64,000 bases of DNA from an uncultured Acetatifactor sp. Lineage in GTDB: Bacteria > Bacillota > Clostridia > Lachnospirales > Lachnospiraceae. The notes beneath the pieces were generated by a model. The model had not been told where the DNA came from and searched no databases. It saw only the letters and a program-made list of their open reading frames with translations. Numbering within the stretch: the first letter of the stretch is position 1; each line of letters starts with the position of its first letter. The DNA lies in assembly GCA_934426825.1 (NCBI GenBank), contig CAKRYI010000010.1:18344-82343 (forward strand), given 5' to 3'. The translations under genes and the position numbers were made by a program. Below, piece by piece: positions 37,732-46,144 of the stretch.

Positions 37732-38706
37732 CTACGACAGGGTCTCGATTACGAAATCAATCGCCTGCAAATATCCGTCCAAGCCCTGCCCGTAAATCTG
37801 TCTGTCGCAGACCGGAGCGGTCACGGACACCTTGCGGAATTCCTCTCTTTTGGTAATATCGGAAATGTGAATTTCCACCTTCGGCACGGTTATGCTTGCC
37901 AGCGCATCCCGGATGGCATAGCTGTAATGCGTATAAGCACCCGGATTGATGACAATTCCCTGTGTGCCGTCAAAATATGCCTCCTGAATCCGGTCAATAA
38001 TTGCGCCCTCATGATTGCTCTGAAAAACCGTAATCTCGTTACCGGTAGCTTTCCCTTTTTCCGCAATCATATCCAGCAGATATTGATAATCCTGTACTCC
38101 GTACACACTTTTTTCCCGGATTCCCAAAAAGTTAATATTGGGACCGTTGATAACTAAAATTTTCATTCCTCTGTTCTTCCTTTCCTCCGCCTCCTGCAAA
38201 GCAGCAATCACTTTTTCCGCCACCTCGTCCGTAGTCAGTTTGTCCACATCTACAATAATATCCGCACATTCCTCATATGCGCCGTTTCTCTCCTTCAGCA
38301 TACTGCGTATTTTTGCAAGCGGGTCGTCGCACTGCAAAAGCGGTCTGGTATTGTCAGTCTTAAGCCTCTCGTACACCGTTTCCGGCTGCACCCGCAGATA
38401 AACCACCGTTCCGCATTCCCGCAGCAGCTTCCGATTGACGCTTTTCATCGGCGTACCGCCGCCCACGGAAAGAATCCGCCCGTAATTTCTGTCCCGGATT
38501 TTTTCAAGCACCGCCGTTTCCAACTGCCTGAAATAAGGCTCGCCGTCCTCCTCAAACATCCGGCTGATACTTTTTCCCGCATCCTGCTCAATCAGCTTGT
38601 CCGTATCCTCCACCGGCATTTTCAGCTTGTAGGACAGCCGAAGCCCCGTGGTGGTCTTGCCGCTTCCCATAAATCCTATCAGCACGATATTTTTCTTCTG
38701 TTCCAT
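37732..38706 (-). CDS. aroKQ: shikimate kinase fused to type II 3-dehydroquinate dehydratase
   Basis: 324 residues joining two shikimate pathway enzymes. Residues ~1-175 are shikimate kinase: Walker A GFMGSGKTT, DTDKLIEQDAG (shikimate-binding Asp), VGGGTP and RPLL. Residues 181-324 are AroQ: VINGPNINFLG, R..SVYG with the catalytic Tyr, NPGAYTHYSYAIRDAL, VEIHISD. The junction residue Met181 is an ATG at 38166 preceded by AGAGGA and GGAAAGGAAG, so a separate AroQ could also be made from an internal start. Upstream are aroE and yqeG; downstream is efp. Confidence 0.93.
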   Translation of the reverse strand: MEQKKNIVLIGFMGSGKTTTGLRLSYKLKMPVEDTDKLIEQDAGKSISRMFEEDGEPYFRQLETAVLEKIRDRNYGRILSVGGGTPMKSVNRKLLRECGTVVYLRVQPETVYERLKTDNTRPLLQCDDPLAKIRSMLKERNGAYEECADIIVDVDKLTTDEVAEKVIAALQEAEERKNRGMKILVINGPNINFLGIREKSVYGVQDYQYLLDMIAEKGKATGNEITVFQSNHEGAIIDRIQEAYFDGTQGIVINPGAYTHYSYAIRDALASITVPKVEIHISDITKREEFRKVSVTAPVCDRQIYGQGLDGYLQAIDFVIETLS

Positions 38707-38789
38707 TCCAGTCTCCTAATAAACACACCATATTTTTCCTGTTTGAGCCGTCCCTGTCCGGTCATTTACATTTGCCGGTTTCCGCCGGT

Positions 38790-39653
38790 TCACATCGCCT
38801 CAAGCATTTTCCCGTAGACCTGCTGCGCCAATTCCTCGTCTATCGCTTTTCCTGTCCAAAGTTCATACGCAATGATTCCCTGATAGAGAAGCATTTTAGA
38901 ACCGTTGAATGCCCTGCCGCCCTGCTTTTGCACCAGCTGCATGAATTTTGTGCAGGGCGGATTAAAAATCAGGTCATACCCAGTATGTACCCTCCTGTAA
39001 AAATCCTCCTCCGCAATCACCGCATCCTCTGTCTTTGGAAACATTCCCACACTGGTTGCCTGAATAGCAAGATAGCTCTCGCCCTCAGGCAGCGTCCTAT
39101 AATCCGAAAGAGCCATTACCCGCGCCAGCGTTTTTCCGGCAAAAACATTTACCTCCTCCGCAATCTCCTGAGCTCTTGCCACGGTACGGTTTAGCAAAAT
39201 CACCTCTGCCGCTTTTTTCTCCGCCAACAGCATGGCTACCGCCCTTGCCACTCCGCCTGCGCCGAGAATCAGCACCTTTTCACCCTCTATGTTCACGCCG
39301 TCCGCACACATGGCACGGTAAAGTCCCGGCATGTCCGTATTGTAGCCCTTGAATCCCGTTTCCGTGCGCACCAGCGTGTTCACCGCTCCGATTTGCTTTG
39401 CCAGCGAATCGATTTCACTCAGATAGGGAATCACGTCACTCTTGTAAGGAACCGTCACGTTGAGTCCGAGCAGATTGAGCGCCCATGCTCCTTTCACGGC
39501 ATTGCCGATTTCTCCCTGCGGCACATGAAATGCCGTATAAACAAGGTTATCCCCGCATTTTTCCGCAAGTGTGTTATGAATTAACGGGGACAAAGTATGC
39601 TCCACGGGATTCCCCAAAAGACCACAGGTGCGCGTATATCCGTTAATGTTCAT
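38790..39653 (-). CDS. aroE: shikimate dehydrogenase
   Basis: Reduces 3-dehydroshikimate with NADPH. At 287 residues it is typical. The substrate domain shows SLSPLIHN in the form TLSPLIHN, the catalytic Lys in NVTVPYKSDV and Asp in YNTDMPGL; the nucleotide domain shows GAGGVARAV and NRTVARA. It follows yqeG with 1-2 nt spacing, so they are co-translated, and leads into aroKQ. Confidence 0.95.
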   Translation of the reverse strand: MNINGYTRTCGLLGNPVEHTLSPLIHNTLAEKCGDNLVYTAFHVPQGEIGNAVKGAWALNLLGLNVTVPYKSDVIPYLSEIDSLAKQIGAVNTLVRTETGFKGYNTDMPGLYRAMCADGVNIEGEKVLILGAGGVARAVAMLLAEKKAAEVILLNRTVARAQEIAEEVNVFAGKTLARVMALSDYRTLPEGESYLAIQATSVGMFPKTEDAVIAEEDFYRRVHTGYDLIFNPPCTKFMQLVQKQGGRAFNGSKMLLYQGIIAYELWTGKAIDEELAQQVYGKMLEAM

Positions 39654-39654
39654 T

Positions 39655-40167
39655 TTATGCTCTTCCCTTCTTTCTCAGCTTTCTATGATAAAAGAACAAC
39701 ACAATCCATTCCAGCCTGCGTTTCAACACAATCTGAATTTCCTCCTTGGGATGAATGGGCTTTACCAGATAAGTCACAATGCCCGCTTTTTTTGCTCCCC
39801 ACACATCCGTAAAAAGCTGGTCGCCCACAAACAGCGTTGTAGCGGGCGTGGTTTTCATCCGCTCCATTGCCTGCACATAGCCGCTTCGCTTCGGTTTTCC
39901 CGCTTTGAAAATATATTGGGAGCCGACTCCGTCATTAAAACTCTTTACCCTCGGCTCTTTATTGTTGGATAAAAGTATGGTCTGAAATCCCAAGCCGCGC
40001 AACCTTGCGAACAACGCTGTCGCTCTTTCGTCCGCCGGAGCACCGTGGGGCACCAGTGTATTGTCAATATCAAAAATAACTCCTCTGTACCCATCACGAT
40101 ACAGTTTTTCATAATCAATGGAATAGGCGCTGTCCGCCTCATAATCCGGATAAAATGGTTCTAACAT
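39655..40167 (-). CDS. yqeG: YqeG-family HAD phosphatase
   Basis: 170 residues. HAD motif I is FDIDNTLVPHG, motif II LLSNN, motif III Lys in KAGKPKRSGY and motif IV GDQLFTDVWGA. YqeG-type proteins act as cytoplasmic phosphatases of unsettled substrate; in Bacillus the gene lies near aroE, as here. The C-terminus is basic (KRRLEWIVLFFYHRKLRKKGRA in parts), possibly membrane-peripheral. It is coupled to aroE. Confidence 0.9.
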   Translation of the reverse strand: MLEPFYPDYEADSAYSIDYEKLYRDGYRGVIFDIDNTLVPHGAPADERATALFARLRGLGFQTILLSNNKEPRVKSFNDGVGSQYIFKAGKPKRSGYVQAMERMKTTPATTLFVGDQLFTDVWGAKKAGIVTYLVKPIHPKEEIQIVLKRRLEWIVLFFYHRKLRKKGRA

Positions 40168-40186
40168 CTGACACCGTCCTTTTTAT

Positions 40187-41332
40187 TTATAGTTCCATAT
40201 CCGCATTTTCCCGTATGGAAAACGCAGTAAAATAGGCTTCCTCCATGGGAATCCACCTTTTTTGAAAAGTAAGAAGAGCCGCCTCCCCGTCCCGGCCGGC
40301 AATACGCCTTTGCTGCTCCTCATTTTCCACATGGAAAAACACTTTTATATCCGCATATTCTCCAAAATACGGATGAAGGCTGTAGGCTCCCTCCACAATA
40401 CGAATGAAATTGTCCCCCGTTCCCTCCGGAACAATTACGTTTTCGCCAAGCTGCATTTTGCCACAGTCAAACCGGCGATACGTAAATCCTACCCTGTCCT
40501 TAAGTCTTGGCAGCACCTCTTCCAAAAACCGTTCATAATGTACATTTCCACCCGGTTCTGCAAGGCGCTTGTCCGTCCGAAGTTCCCCCGGCAGGAAAAA
40601 ATCATCCATGTGGATGACACCTGTTCCGGTTATCCGCGACAACTGCTCTGCTACTGTGGTTTTTCCTGAGGCACACCGACCGTCTACGGCAGCCACAATC
40701 ATTCTGTTTTCCCTGTCTGCAACTGCCTTTAACTCTGCAAGTTTTTTTAACAGGGGCAGGCACCGTAAATATGCCGTATTTACCAGCCGATAGGCAGGCT
40801 GTTCCAAATTCCGGTAATGTTCGCTGTGGTGCACCGCATATGGAGTTTTCCCATCCGTTGATTTTGCATAATAGCTTTGCCGGTAATCCTCCCATTCCTT
40901 TTCGGAAAAGGAAAAAACTCCGCTCTTTACAGCAGCTTCCGCAGCCTTTTCATATTGCGCAAACTGCTCATATCGGTTCGACGGTTCCTTTTCCGGGATG
41001 ATACCCGCGGAAACACTGTCGGCAAACATACGAAACAACCATTCTCCCGGCAGCCCCGCCTGTTTCCATGCGCCCAAATTCATTCGGCAGACGTTTTCCT
41101 GTATCTGCTCATACAAGGGCGTTACCTGCGGCTGTACCGCATTATATTCTCTGATAAAATACCGGTATGCCGCCTGCTTGTCCGCCAGCAGGTGCTCCGC
41201 GCCGAAGGCTGCCTGAAACATGAGTTTATAAACATCCTGCGGCTCCATGGCGGGGTGAACTTGTGCCTGCTTTATAAGCAGGGAGCACCAGTCCGCCGCT
41301 TGCTTTTTTGTTTGCATCGTCTGTTTACTCAT
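40187..41332 (-). CDS. uridine-kinase-like P-loop protein with extra N-terminal domain
   Basis: 381 residues. The C-terminal half is a P-loop kinase of the uridine kinase type: VAAVDGRCASGKTTVAEQL (Walker A), HMDDFFLP, IVEGAYSLHPYF and R..RD. The N-terminal ~190 residues (MEPQDVYKLMFQAAFGAEHLL, GEWLFRMFADSV) form a helical domain I do not name with confidence. The substrate is unknown; a sugar, nucleoside or small metabolite is possible. It overlaps the DUF3842 gene by 8 nt. Confidence 0.75.
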   Translation of the reverse strand: MSKQTMQTKKQAADWCSLLIKQAQVHPAMEPQDVYKLMFQAAFGAEHLLADKQAAYRYFIREYNAVQPQVTPLYEQIQENVCRMNLGAWKQAGLPGEWLFRMFADSVSAGIIPEKEPSNRYEQFAQYEKAAEAAVKSGVFSFSEKEWEDYRQSYYAKSTDGKTPYAVHHSEHYRNLEQPAYRLVNTAYLRCLPLLKKLAELKAVADRENRMIVAAVDGRCASGKTTVAEQLSRITGTGVIHMDDFFLPGELRTDKRLAEPGGNVHYERFLEEVLPRLKDRVGFTYRRFDCGKMQLGENVIVPEGTGDNFIRIVEGAYSLHPYFGEYADIKVFFHVENEEQQRRIAGRDGEAALLTFQKRWIPMEEAYFTAFSIRENADMEL

Positions 41333-41738
41333 TTTCCTCTAACCCGGCAATTTTCTCTACCGCTTCTTTAATGTAATCCGCCAATTTCCAGGTTTCCACA
41401 CCAACCACCGTTGCGTGAAAACGGTTCATCGGAATCAAAATCAGCTTGGCATCACTGGACGCAACTGCCTCTGCCATCTTCGGTGTAATCTCACCCAGCA
41501 TGGCATTTGCAAGAACAATTCCTATCGGTCCCACAATAACGTCCACTCTCTGACTGTTATAAATCACCGCATTTTCCCCGGTGGCGCCGTTCACGGTACC
41601 GCCTTTCATCATATTGGCAGTTGCCGTAGCGTTGCTGCCAACCGCTATCAACTCCGCTTTCGGGCACGCCTGTGCCAAAGCCTCCACCAGACTTTTTCCG
41701 ACGCCGCCGCCCTGACCGTCCATAATCATAACTTTCAT
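41325..41738 (-). CDS. DUF3842-family protein
   Basis: 137 residues. The start MKVMIMDGQGGGVGKSLVEAL has a P-loop-like GQGGGVGK and is characteristic of DUF3842. Further marks are the VGSNATATANMMKGG region, GPIGIVLANAMLGEITP and MNRFHATVVGVE. The family is widespread in Clostridia, and I know of no established role. It is translationally coupled to the kinase-like gene downstream. Confidence 0.85.
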   Translation of the reverse strand: MKVMIMDGQGGGVGKSLVEALAQACPKAELIAVGSNATATANMMKGGTVNGATGENAVIYNSQRVDVIVGPIGIVLANAMLGEITPKMAEAVASSDAKLILIPMNRFHATVVGVETWKLADYIKEAVEKIAGLEENE

Positions 41739-41952
41739 CGCACACTAACCTTTACATCTTTTTTATCTACTTTTTTATCTACAATGATAATTTTCCAAAT
41801 TCCGCTTTATCAGCATGATACCACGTTCCTCCCCTTGCTTTCAACTGTCTTTCTCTCATCCGCAATACTTTCTTGTTTCATTACCCTCCTCTCCCCTTGT
41901 GCCTGTCTTTTCTTGCTTCCAAACATCTCACATAAATCCGGTAAGAATATGC

Positions 41953-41980
41953 TTGACAAAAAATTCTTTTTCGATATGAT
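41953..41980 (+). promoter_or_regulatory. sigma-A promoter of the ECF S-component leader
   Basis: TTGACA (41953-41958), 16-nt spacer, TATGAT (41975-41980) on the plus strand. The predicted start near 41987 gives a leader of about 160 nt. Confidence 0.75.
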
Positions 41981-41986
41981 ATTTAT

Positions 41987-42090
41987 AGATTCATGCAGAA
42001 TCTTATTACTCCACGAAGGAGTTTTTATACAGCCGAAATACACCATGAAGGTGACAGCCCTGTTAATCGGGCGGCTTTCATGTTTTTTTT
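41987..42090 (+). promoter_or_regulatory. Riboswitch- or attenuator-like leader with terminator
   Basis: Structured 5' leader before an ECF S-component gene. Two local hairpins come first (gattc-atgca-gaatc, actcc-acgaa-ggagt). Then a three-way junction can form: agccg (42031-42035) with cggct (42072-42076), cacc-atgaa-ggtg (42041-42053) and ccc/ggg (42058-42060 with 42069-42071). Mutually exclusive with it, catgaa (42044-42049) pairs with ttcatg (42077-42082), closing a hairpin directly followed by eight T: an intrinsic terminator. That is the logic of a transcriptional riboswitch. The ligand class is not one I recognise. Confidence 0.6.
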
Positions 42091-42146
42091 ATGTTTACAT
42101 GACTGTATTTCAAAAATAATCAAACTAAAATTCGGAGGTAATAGAA

Positions 42147-42722
42147 TTGAACTCAAAAAGAACAATGAATCCTAAGACGAAAACATCCCTATACCGTTTG
42201 GTGACGACCGCCGTGTGCATCGCTCTCTGCGTGATACTGCCCTTCGCTTTCCATGCAATTCCAAACGGCGGCACATTATTTTCCCCCATGCATCTGCCCG
42301 TCCTTTTATGCGGTATTGTGTGCGGTCCTGTATACGGACTGGTGTGTGGACTGTTTGGTCCTCTTTTATCCAGCCTTCTCACCGGTATGCCGGGCATGGC
42401 ATTTCTGCCGACTATGATGCTGGAACTGGCACTTTACGGTCTCATATCCGGGCTTCTCATGAAATTCGTGCACACCGGCAAGCAGACCGCAGACCTGTAT
42501 ATCAGCCTGCTTGCCGCCATGCTTTCAGGCCGGATTGTTACCGGAATTGCCAGAGCGCTTATTTTTGCAAGAGGCACCTATTCCCTGAAAGCATGGGCCA
42601 GCAGCTACTTTGTATCCTGTCTGCCTGCCATTATCCTGCAGTTGATACTGATACCTATTCTGTATGTAGCTTTACAGAAAGCCGGCTTTGTACCCAACCG
42701 CAATGCAAAGTCTAACGGATAA
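42147..42722 (+). CDS. ECF transporter S component
   Basis: 191 residues with about six membrane segments. The pattern GTLFSPMHLPVLLCGIVCGPVYGLVCG (in parts), GLFGPLLSSLLTGMPGM and ELALYGLISGLL belongs to substrate-capture subunits of energy-coupling factor vitamin transporters (PF12822-like). The start is the TTG at 42147 with GGAGG 8 nt upstream; a later ATG lacks a good site. No EcfA/EcfT genes are near, as usual for group II systems that share a module. The vitamin is unknown. The end overlaps the convergent flavodoxin gene by 11 nt. Confidence 0.82.
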   Translation: MNSKRTMNPKTKTSLYRLVTTAVCIALCVILPFAFHAIPNGGTLFSPMHLPVLLCGIVCGPVYGLVCGLFGPLLSSLLTGMPGMAFLPTMMLELALYGLISGLLMKFVHTGKQTADLYISLLAAMLSGRIVTGIARALIFARGTYSLKAWASSYFVSCLPAIILQLILIPILYVALQKAGFVPNRNAKSNG

Positions 42723-43329
42723 AACTGGTTTTCACCTTCTGGTTTTCCGGTACGGCAATGCCTTTTTCTCTTCCGGCGGCGATACATTTTATCATCCACG
42801 CCATATTTTTGCCAAGATTATACATGGTCATAAGACCTTCTTTATCCTGCAAAACATCCTCCGCTTTGGAGCCATACACATGATTCCAGTATGTTGAGGA
42901 CACAATAGGCATGGAATTAATCGTAAAATATTTGTTAATCACATCAAAGGAGGCAGTGGTTCCTGCGCGTCTTGCGCTCAGGACCGCTGCTCCCGGCTTG
43001 AAAGCAAAGTTGCGCCCGCCGGAATAAAATGCCCTGTCCAAGAAGCTCAAAAGCCTGCCGCTCGGATGCGCATAATATACGGGGGAACCAAAAATAAATC
43101 CGTCCGCATCCTTTGCCTTTTCCACGAAGTCATTCACACAATCGTGGAATACACACTCTCCCGTCTTTCCGCAGCTTCCGCATCCTGTGCAGTCCGCCAG
43201 CGGTGCATTCCCGATAAAAATGATTTGGGTTTCAATCCCTTCCTCATTGAGTGCACGGGCTGCCTCACAGAGCGCCACATTAGTACATCCTTTTTCTCTG
43301 GAACTTCCATTCACCAATAATACTTTCAT
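42712..43329 (-). CDS. flavodoxin-fold NAD(P)H-dependent FMN reductase-like protein
   Basis: 205 residues. The N-terminal VNGSSREKGCTNVAL is the FMN phosphate-binding loop of the flavodoxin-like family; a CTGCGSCGKTGECVFHDC Cys cluster follows, typical of the iron-sulfur flavoprotein-like subgroup, then FGSPVYYAHPSGRL and FDRAFYSGG-like LDRAFYSGG. The compact Cys motif could bind a cluster or be redox active. Convergent overlap with the ECF gene. Confidence 0.88.
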   Translation of the reverse strand: MKVLLVNGSSREKGCTNVALCEAARALNEEGIETQIIFIGNAPLADCTGCGSCGKTGECVFHDCVNDFVEKAKDADGFIFGSPVYYAHPSGRLLSFLDRAFYSGGRNFAFKPGAAVLSARRAGTTASFDVINKYFTINSMPIVSSTYWNHVYGSKAEDVLQDKEGLMTMYNLGKNMAWMIKCIAAGREKGIAVPENQKVKTSFIR

Positions 43330-43472
43330 TTTCCAGCCTCACTTCCATTTTTGCATGCCTTTTTACGTGTCACATTTCATGCTTCCCTTTGGCACACTTT
43401 TTGAAATCTCATGAGAATATATTATCATTAATCCTCAGAATATTCCAGCCTGATTCCATGGCTTTTCGGTTG

Positions 43473-43630
43473 CTGTCAGCTACCTTTTCCACTCATCGGA
43501 GGTCTATGCAATATATCTTCTATTTTATTTCCACTTTGACTGCCTTTGCAAACCATTTTCTTCCTCTGTCAGCCGCTTTTCTCGCTCGCTGGAGGTCTAT
43601 ACAAAATATCTTCTATTTTATTTCCACTTT
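43473..43630. repeat. Imperfect ~64-bp direct repeat, two copies
   Basis: Copies begin at 43473 and 43566 (period 93 bp), each starting ctgtcagc and ending ggaggtctat.caa.atatcttctattttatttccacttt. The last 38 bp differ at only a few positions. Part of the unit (ggaggtctata; atcttctat) is echoed again near 43748. Confidence 0.75.
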
Positions 43631-43683
43631 TTTACGAAAAAAGTGGAGCAAAATACGAACTTTTTTCGTATAGCTCCACTTTT
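43624..43683. repeat. Nested alternative palindromes
   Basis: Four overlapping perfect inverted repeats share the same bases: ccactttttt/aaaaaagtgg (43624-43633 with 43637-43646), acgaaaaaagt/acttttttcgt (43634-43644 with 43659-43669), gtggagc/gctccac (43643-43649 with 43673-43679) and atacgaa/ttcgtat (43653-43659 with 43665-43671). They cannot all form at once, so the RNA or DNA can switch folds. A terminator or mobile-element end is possible. Confidence 0.7.
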
Positions 43684-43989
43684 ACTTATTTGTATCTTCA
43701 TTTTGCTTTAAAACAACTGCCAAAGGTGGGTACAAATCACAAGAAATCTTCTATAGACCTCCCGCCAAACTGCCAACCGCCTGAAACGCTCTGCCCACAT
43801 CCAAAACCGCTTTCCGCCGACGCTGTCCTGTTCACACCAGCTATCAGCAGCCGTCTCAGGCGCTCATTCACATTCAAAACTGTTTACAATCTGCGCCGTA
43901 CCGTTCCCCCTCGCAATCAGCTACATTCTGAACCACTCTGCTCACATTCTAAACCGCTTCCTACCTGCACCGTCCTGCCACTCTCCAAG

Positions 43990-44021
43990 CTGCCACCAGT
44001 CCAAACTGCCACCAGTCCAAA
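43990..44021. repeat. 16-bp perfect tandem duplication
   Basis: ctgccaccagtccaaa occurs twice without a gap, 18 bp after the end of the P-type ATPase gene in its downstream region. Confidence 0.85.
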
Positions 44022-44038
44022 CTGCTCTGCCCCAGCGC

Positions 44039-46144
44039 CTACTCCTTCTCGTTCCTGCTCTCCGTATCCTCCAACAGATTTTTCATACTCTTTAAGCTGA
44101 TAACGATAGTAGAGGTATTATGCAGTAACGCAGTCGTTGTGGGCTGCAAAATTTCTGCCACTCCAAGGGCAATGAGTCCGCCGTTAAATCCGACAATGGT
44201 ACGGTAGTTTTTGTGAATCCGCTTCATAAGGGCGTTGCTCAGCCGTTTCAGTGCAACAATTTCATAGAGATTGTCCGCCGCAATGGTTACGTCTGCAATT
44301 TCATTGGCAATCTCTGCGCCGTCACTGATGGCGATTCCGACATCTGCCGCAGACAGTGCCAGCGAATCGTTGATACCGTCTCCGGTCATAATCACTTTGT
44401 GTCCGGCGGCTTTCTCACGCTCCACATAGGAAGCCTTGTCCTCCGGCAAAACCTCGGAAAAATACTCGTCCACTCCTATTCTCTTTGCAATGGCGCAGGC
44501 AGTTCTCTCGCTGTCTCCGGTCATCATCACCACTTTGCGGATTCCCGCCTGTTTTAATACCTGTACTACCTTTCCTGCCTCTTCCCTGAGCGGATCCTCA
44601 ATGCAAATCACCGCTGCCAGTCTGTAATCAATGGCAAGATACAGGTGTGAATATTCCGTAGGCAGTTCCTCAAACGTCTGCTCCATTCCCTCCGGAATGA
44701 CACAGCCCTCGTCCTCCATTACAAAGTGATAGCTTCCGATTACGACCTTTCTGTCTTTTATGGTCGTGGCTATACCGTGCGCCACCACATAATCCACCTT
44801 GGAGTGCATCTCCTCATGAATCAGTTTCTTTGCCTTTGCGGCATCCACCACGGCACGCGCCATGGAATGAGGGAAATGTTCTTCCAGACAGGCAGCAATT
44901 CTGAGCAGTTCGTCCGCACTCATTTCATTGAACGGAACTACCTTTACAACGGACGGACAAGCCTTGGTAAGCGTACCGGTTTTGTCCAGTACAATGGTAT
45001 CCGCCTCCGCCATGGCTTCCAGATACTTTCCGCCCTTGACGGTAATGCCGTGTTCATTTGCCTCTCTTATGGCTGCAAGCACCGTAAGAGGCATTGCCAG
45101 TTTCAGGGCGCAGGAAAAGTCCACCATTAAGATAGCCATTGCCTTTGTCACATTGCGGGTCAGCAGATAGGTGATTCCTGTTCCGAGCAGGGAATAGGGA
45201 ACCAGCTTATCTGCCAGATGCTCCGCCTTGCCCTCCAATGACGATTTGAGTTTTTCCGACTCTTCTATCATGTTCACAATCTTTTCGTAACGGCTGGAAC
45301 CGGCTGCGTGTTTTACCTCGATAGTCAGCTCGCCCTCCTCCAAAACCGTTCCGGCATAGACGTAGCTTCCCTCCGTCTTTCGCACCGCCTGAGATTCTCC
45401 TGTCAGGGACGCCTGATTAATCATCGCCTCTCCGCGCACCACTTCCCCGTCAAAGGGAATGACATTTCCCATATGGATGACAATGGAATCCCCCGGCTTT
45501 ATGGTATCGGAACCTACAAGCACTTCCTGCCCTTCCGTATTCAAAAGCCATACTTTTCCGTTCCGTAAGGACATCTTTCTTGCCAAATCCCCCACGGACT
45601 TTTTGTGCGTCCACTCTTCCAGTATTTCGCCGACATTCAAAAGAAACATAATGGAGCCAGCCGTCGAAATATCCGCTCTCAGCATAGCGGCTCCGATTGC
45701 CGTTGCATCCAACACCGGCACTTCGATTTTATGCTGCCATAATGTCTTTAAACCTTTTACAATATAACGCACGGACTGCGCCGCCGTGAACACAAATCTC
45801 ACCGGATAGGGTAAAAACAGGCGTTTTCCGTAATGCAACACCACCGTGGAAACCAGTTTTTCCTTATACTGTTCGTTCAGCTCTCTGCCGGAATTTTGGA
45901 GAATATCCTCCGGCACCGAAGTCTTTTCATAGGAAAAATTACGCAGGGCGGAAATGACTGCCCCGCGTTCTCCCCGGTACACAACCACTGCGTCCTGCGT
46001 TTTTTCATAAACCTTTGCCTTTTTCACAAAGGAAAGCGTTTCCAGATAATACAGGAGAGTGTCAGCCTCACGACAGCTCATGCGGTTTACCGCCATATGG
46101 ACACGAATCCGTCCTTCTCCCTCATGTCTGATTACAAATTTCAT
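44039..46144 (-). CDS. P1B-type metal-transporting ATPase without the CPC motif
   Basis: 701 residues. P-type ATPase motifs are complete: TGES (248-251), phosphorylated Asp387 in DKTGT, HP-type locus as HFPHSMA, MTGDSE and TGDGINDS. The metal-site helix reads DFSCALKLAMP (Ser344-Cys345-Ala346) instead of Cys-Pro-Cys. The N-terminus resembles an HMA domain fold but has no CxxC. This group is not a standard copper or zinc pump. Adjacent Fur-like, DUF6110 and feo genes suggest iron or manganese efflux; that is inference. It starts 4 nt inside the end of the DUF6110 gene. Confidence 0.88.
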   Translation of the reverse strand: MKFVIRHEGEGRIRVHMAVNRMSCREADTLLYYLETLSFVKKAKVYEKTQDAVVVYRGERGAVISALRNFSYEKTSVPEDILQNSGRELNEQYKEKLVSTVVLHYGKRLFLPYPVRFVFTAAQSVRYIVKGLKTLWQHKIEVPVLDATAIGAAMLRADISTAGSIMFLLNVGEILEEWTHKKSVGDLARKMSLRNGKVWLLNTEGQEVLVGSDTIKPGDSIVIHMGNVIPFDGEVVRGEAMINQASLTGESQAVRKTEGSYVYAGTVLEEGELTIEVKHAAGSSRYEKIVNMIEESEKLKSSLEGKAEHLADKLVPYSLLGTGITYLLTRNVTKAMAILMVDFSCALKLAMPLTVLAAIREANEHGITVKGGKYLEAMAEADTIVLDKTGTLTKACPSVVKVVPFNEMSADELLRIAACLEEHFPHSMARAVVDAAKAKKLIHEEMHSKVDYVVAHGIATTIKDRKVVIGSYHFVMEDEGCVIPEGMEQTFEELPTEYSHLYLAIDYRLAAVICIEDPLREEAGKVVQVLKQAGIRKVVMMTGDSERTACAIAKRIGVDEYFSEVLPEDKASYVEREKAAGHKVIMTGDGINDSLALSAADVGIAISDGAEIANEIADVTIAADNLYEIVALKRLSNALMKRIHKNYRTIVGFNGGLIALGVAEILQPTTTALLHNTSTIVISLKSMKNLLEDTESRNEKE

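Larger units (their letters stand above)
43330..44038. other. 709-bp repeat-rich intergenic region
   Basis: No convincing gene on either strand. The open frames here are formed by repeats and lack ribosome binding sites. It contains a ~64-bp direct repeat pair, a nested palindrome cluster and a 16-bp tandem duplication, listed separately. The 3' half is unusually C-rich on the plus strand with loosely repeated cacattc.aaacc.c phrases. Confidence 0.6.

Noticed and set aside
42009..42024. Guanidine-II (mini-ykkC) hairpin in the ECF leader
   Set aside because: One hairpin has ACGA in its loop, but the loop is five bases and the second required ACGR hairpin is missing.
41810..42046. 78-codon minus-strand frame upstream of DUF3842
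   Set aside because: Overlaps the plus-strand promoter and leader and has no ribosome binding site or domain.
43389..44100. Plus-strand open frames over the repeat region
   Set aside because: Internal repetition comes from the DNA repeats; no ribosome binding site and no protein-like domain.
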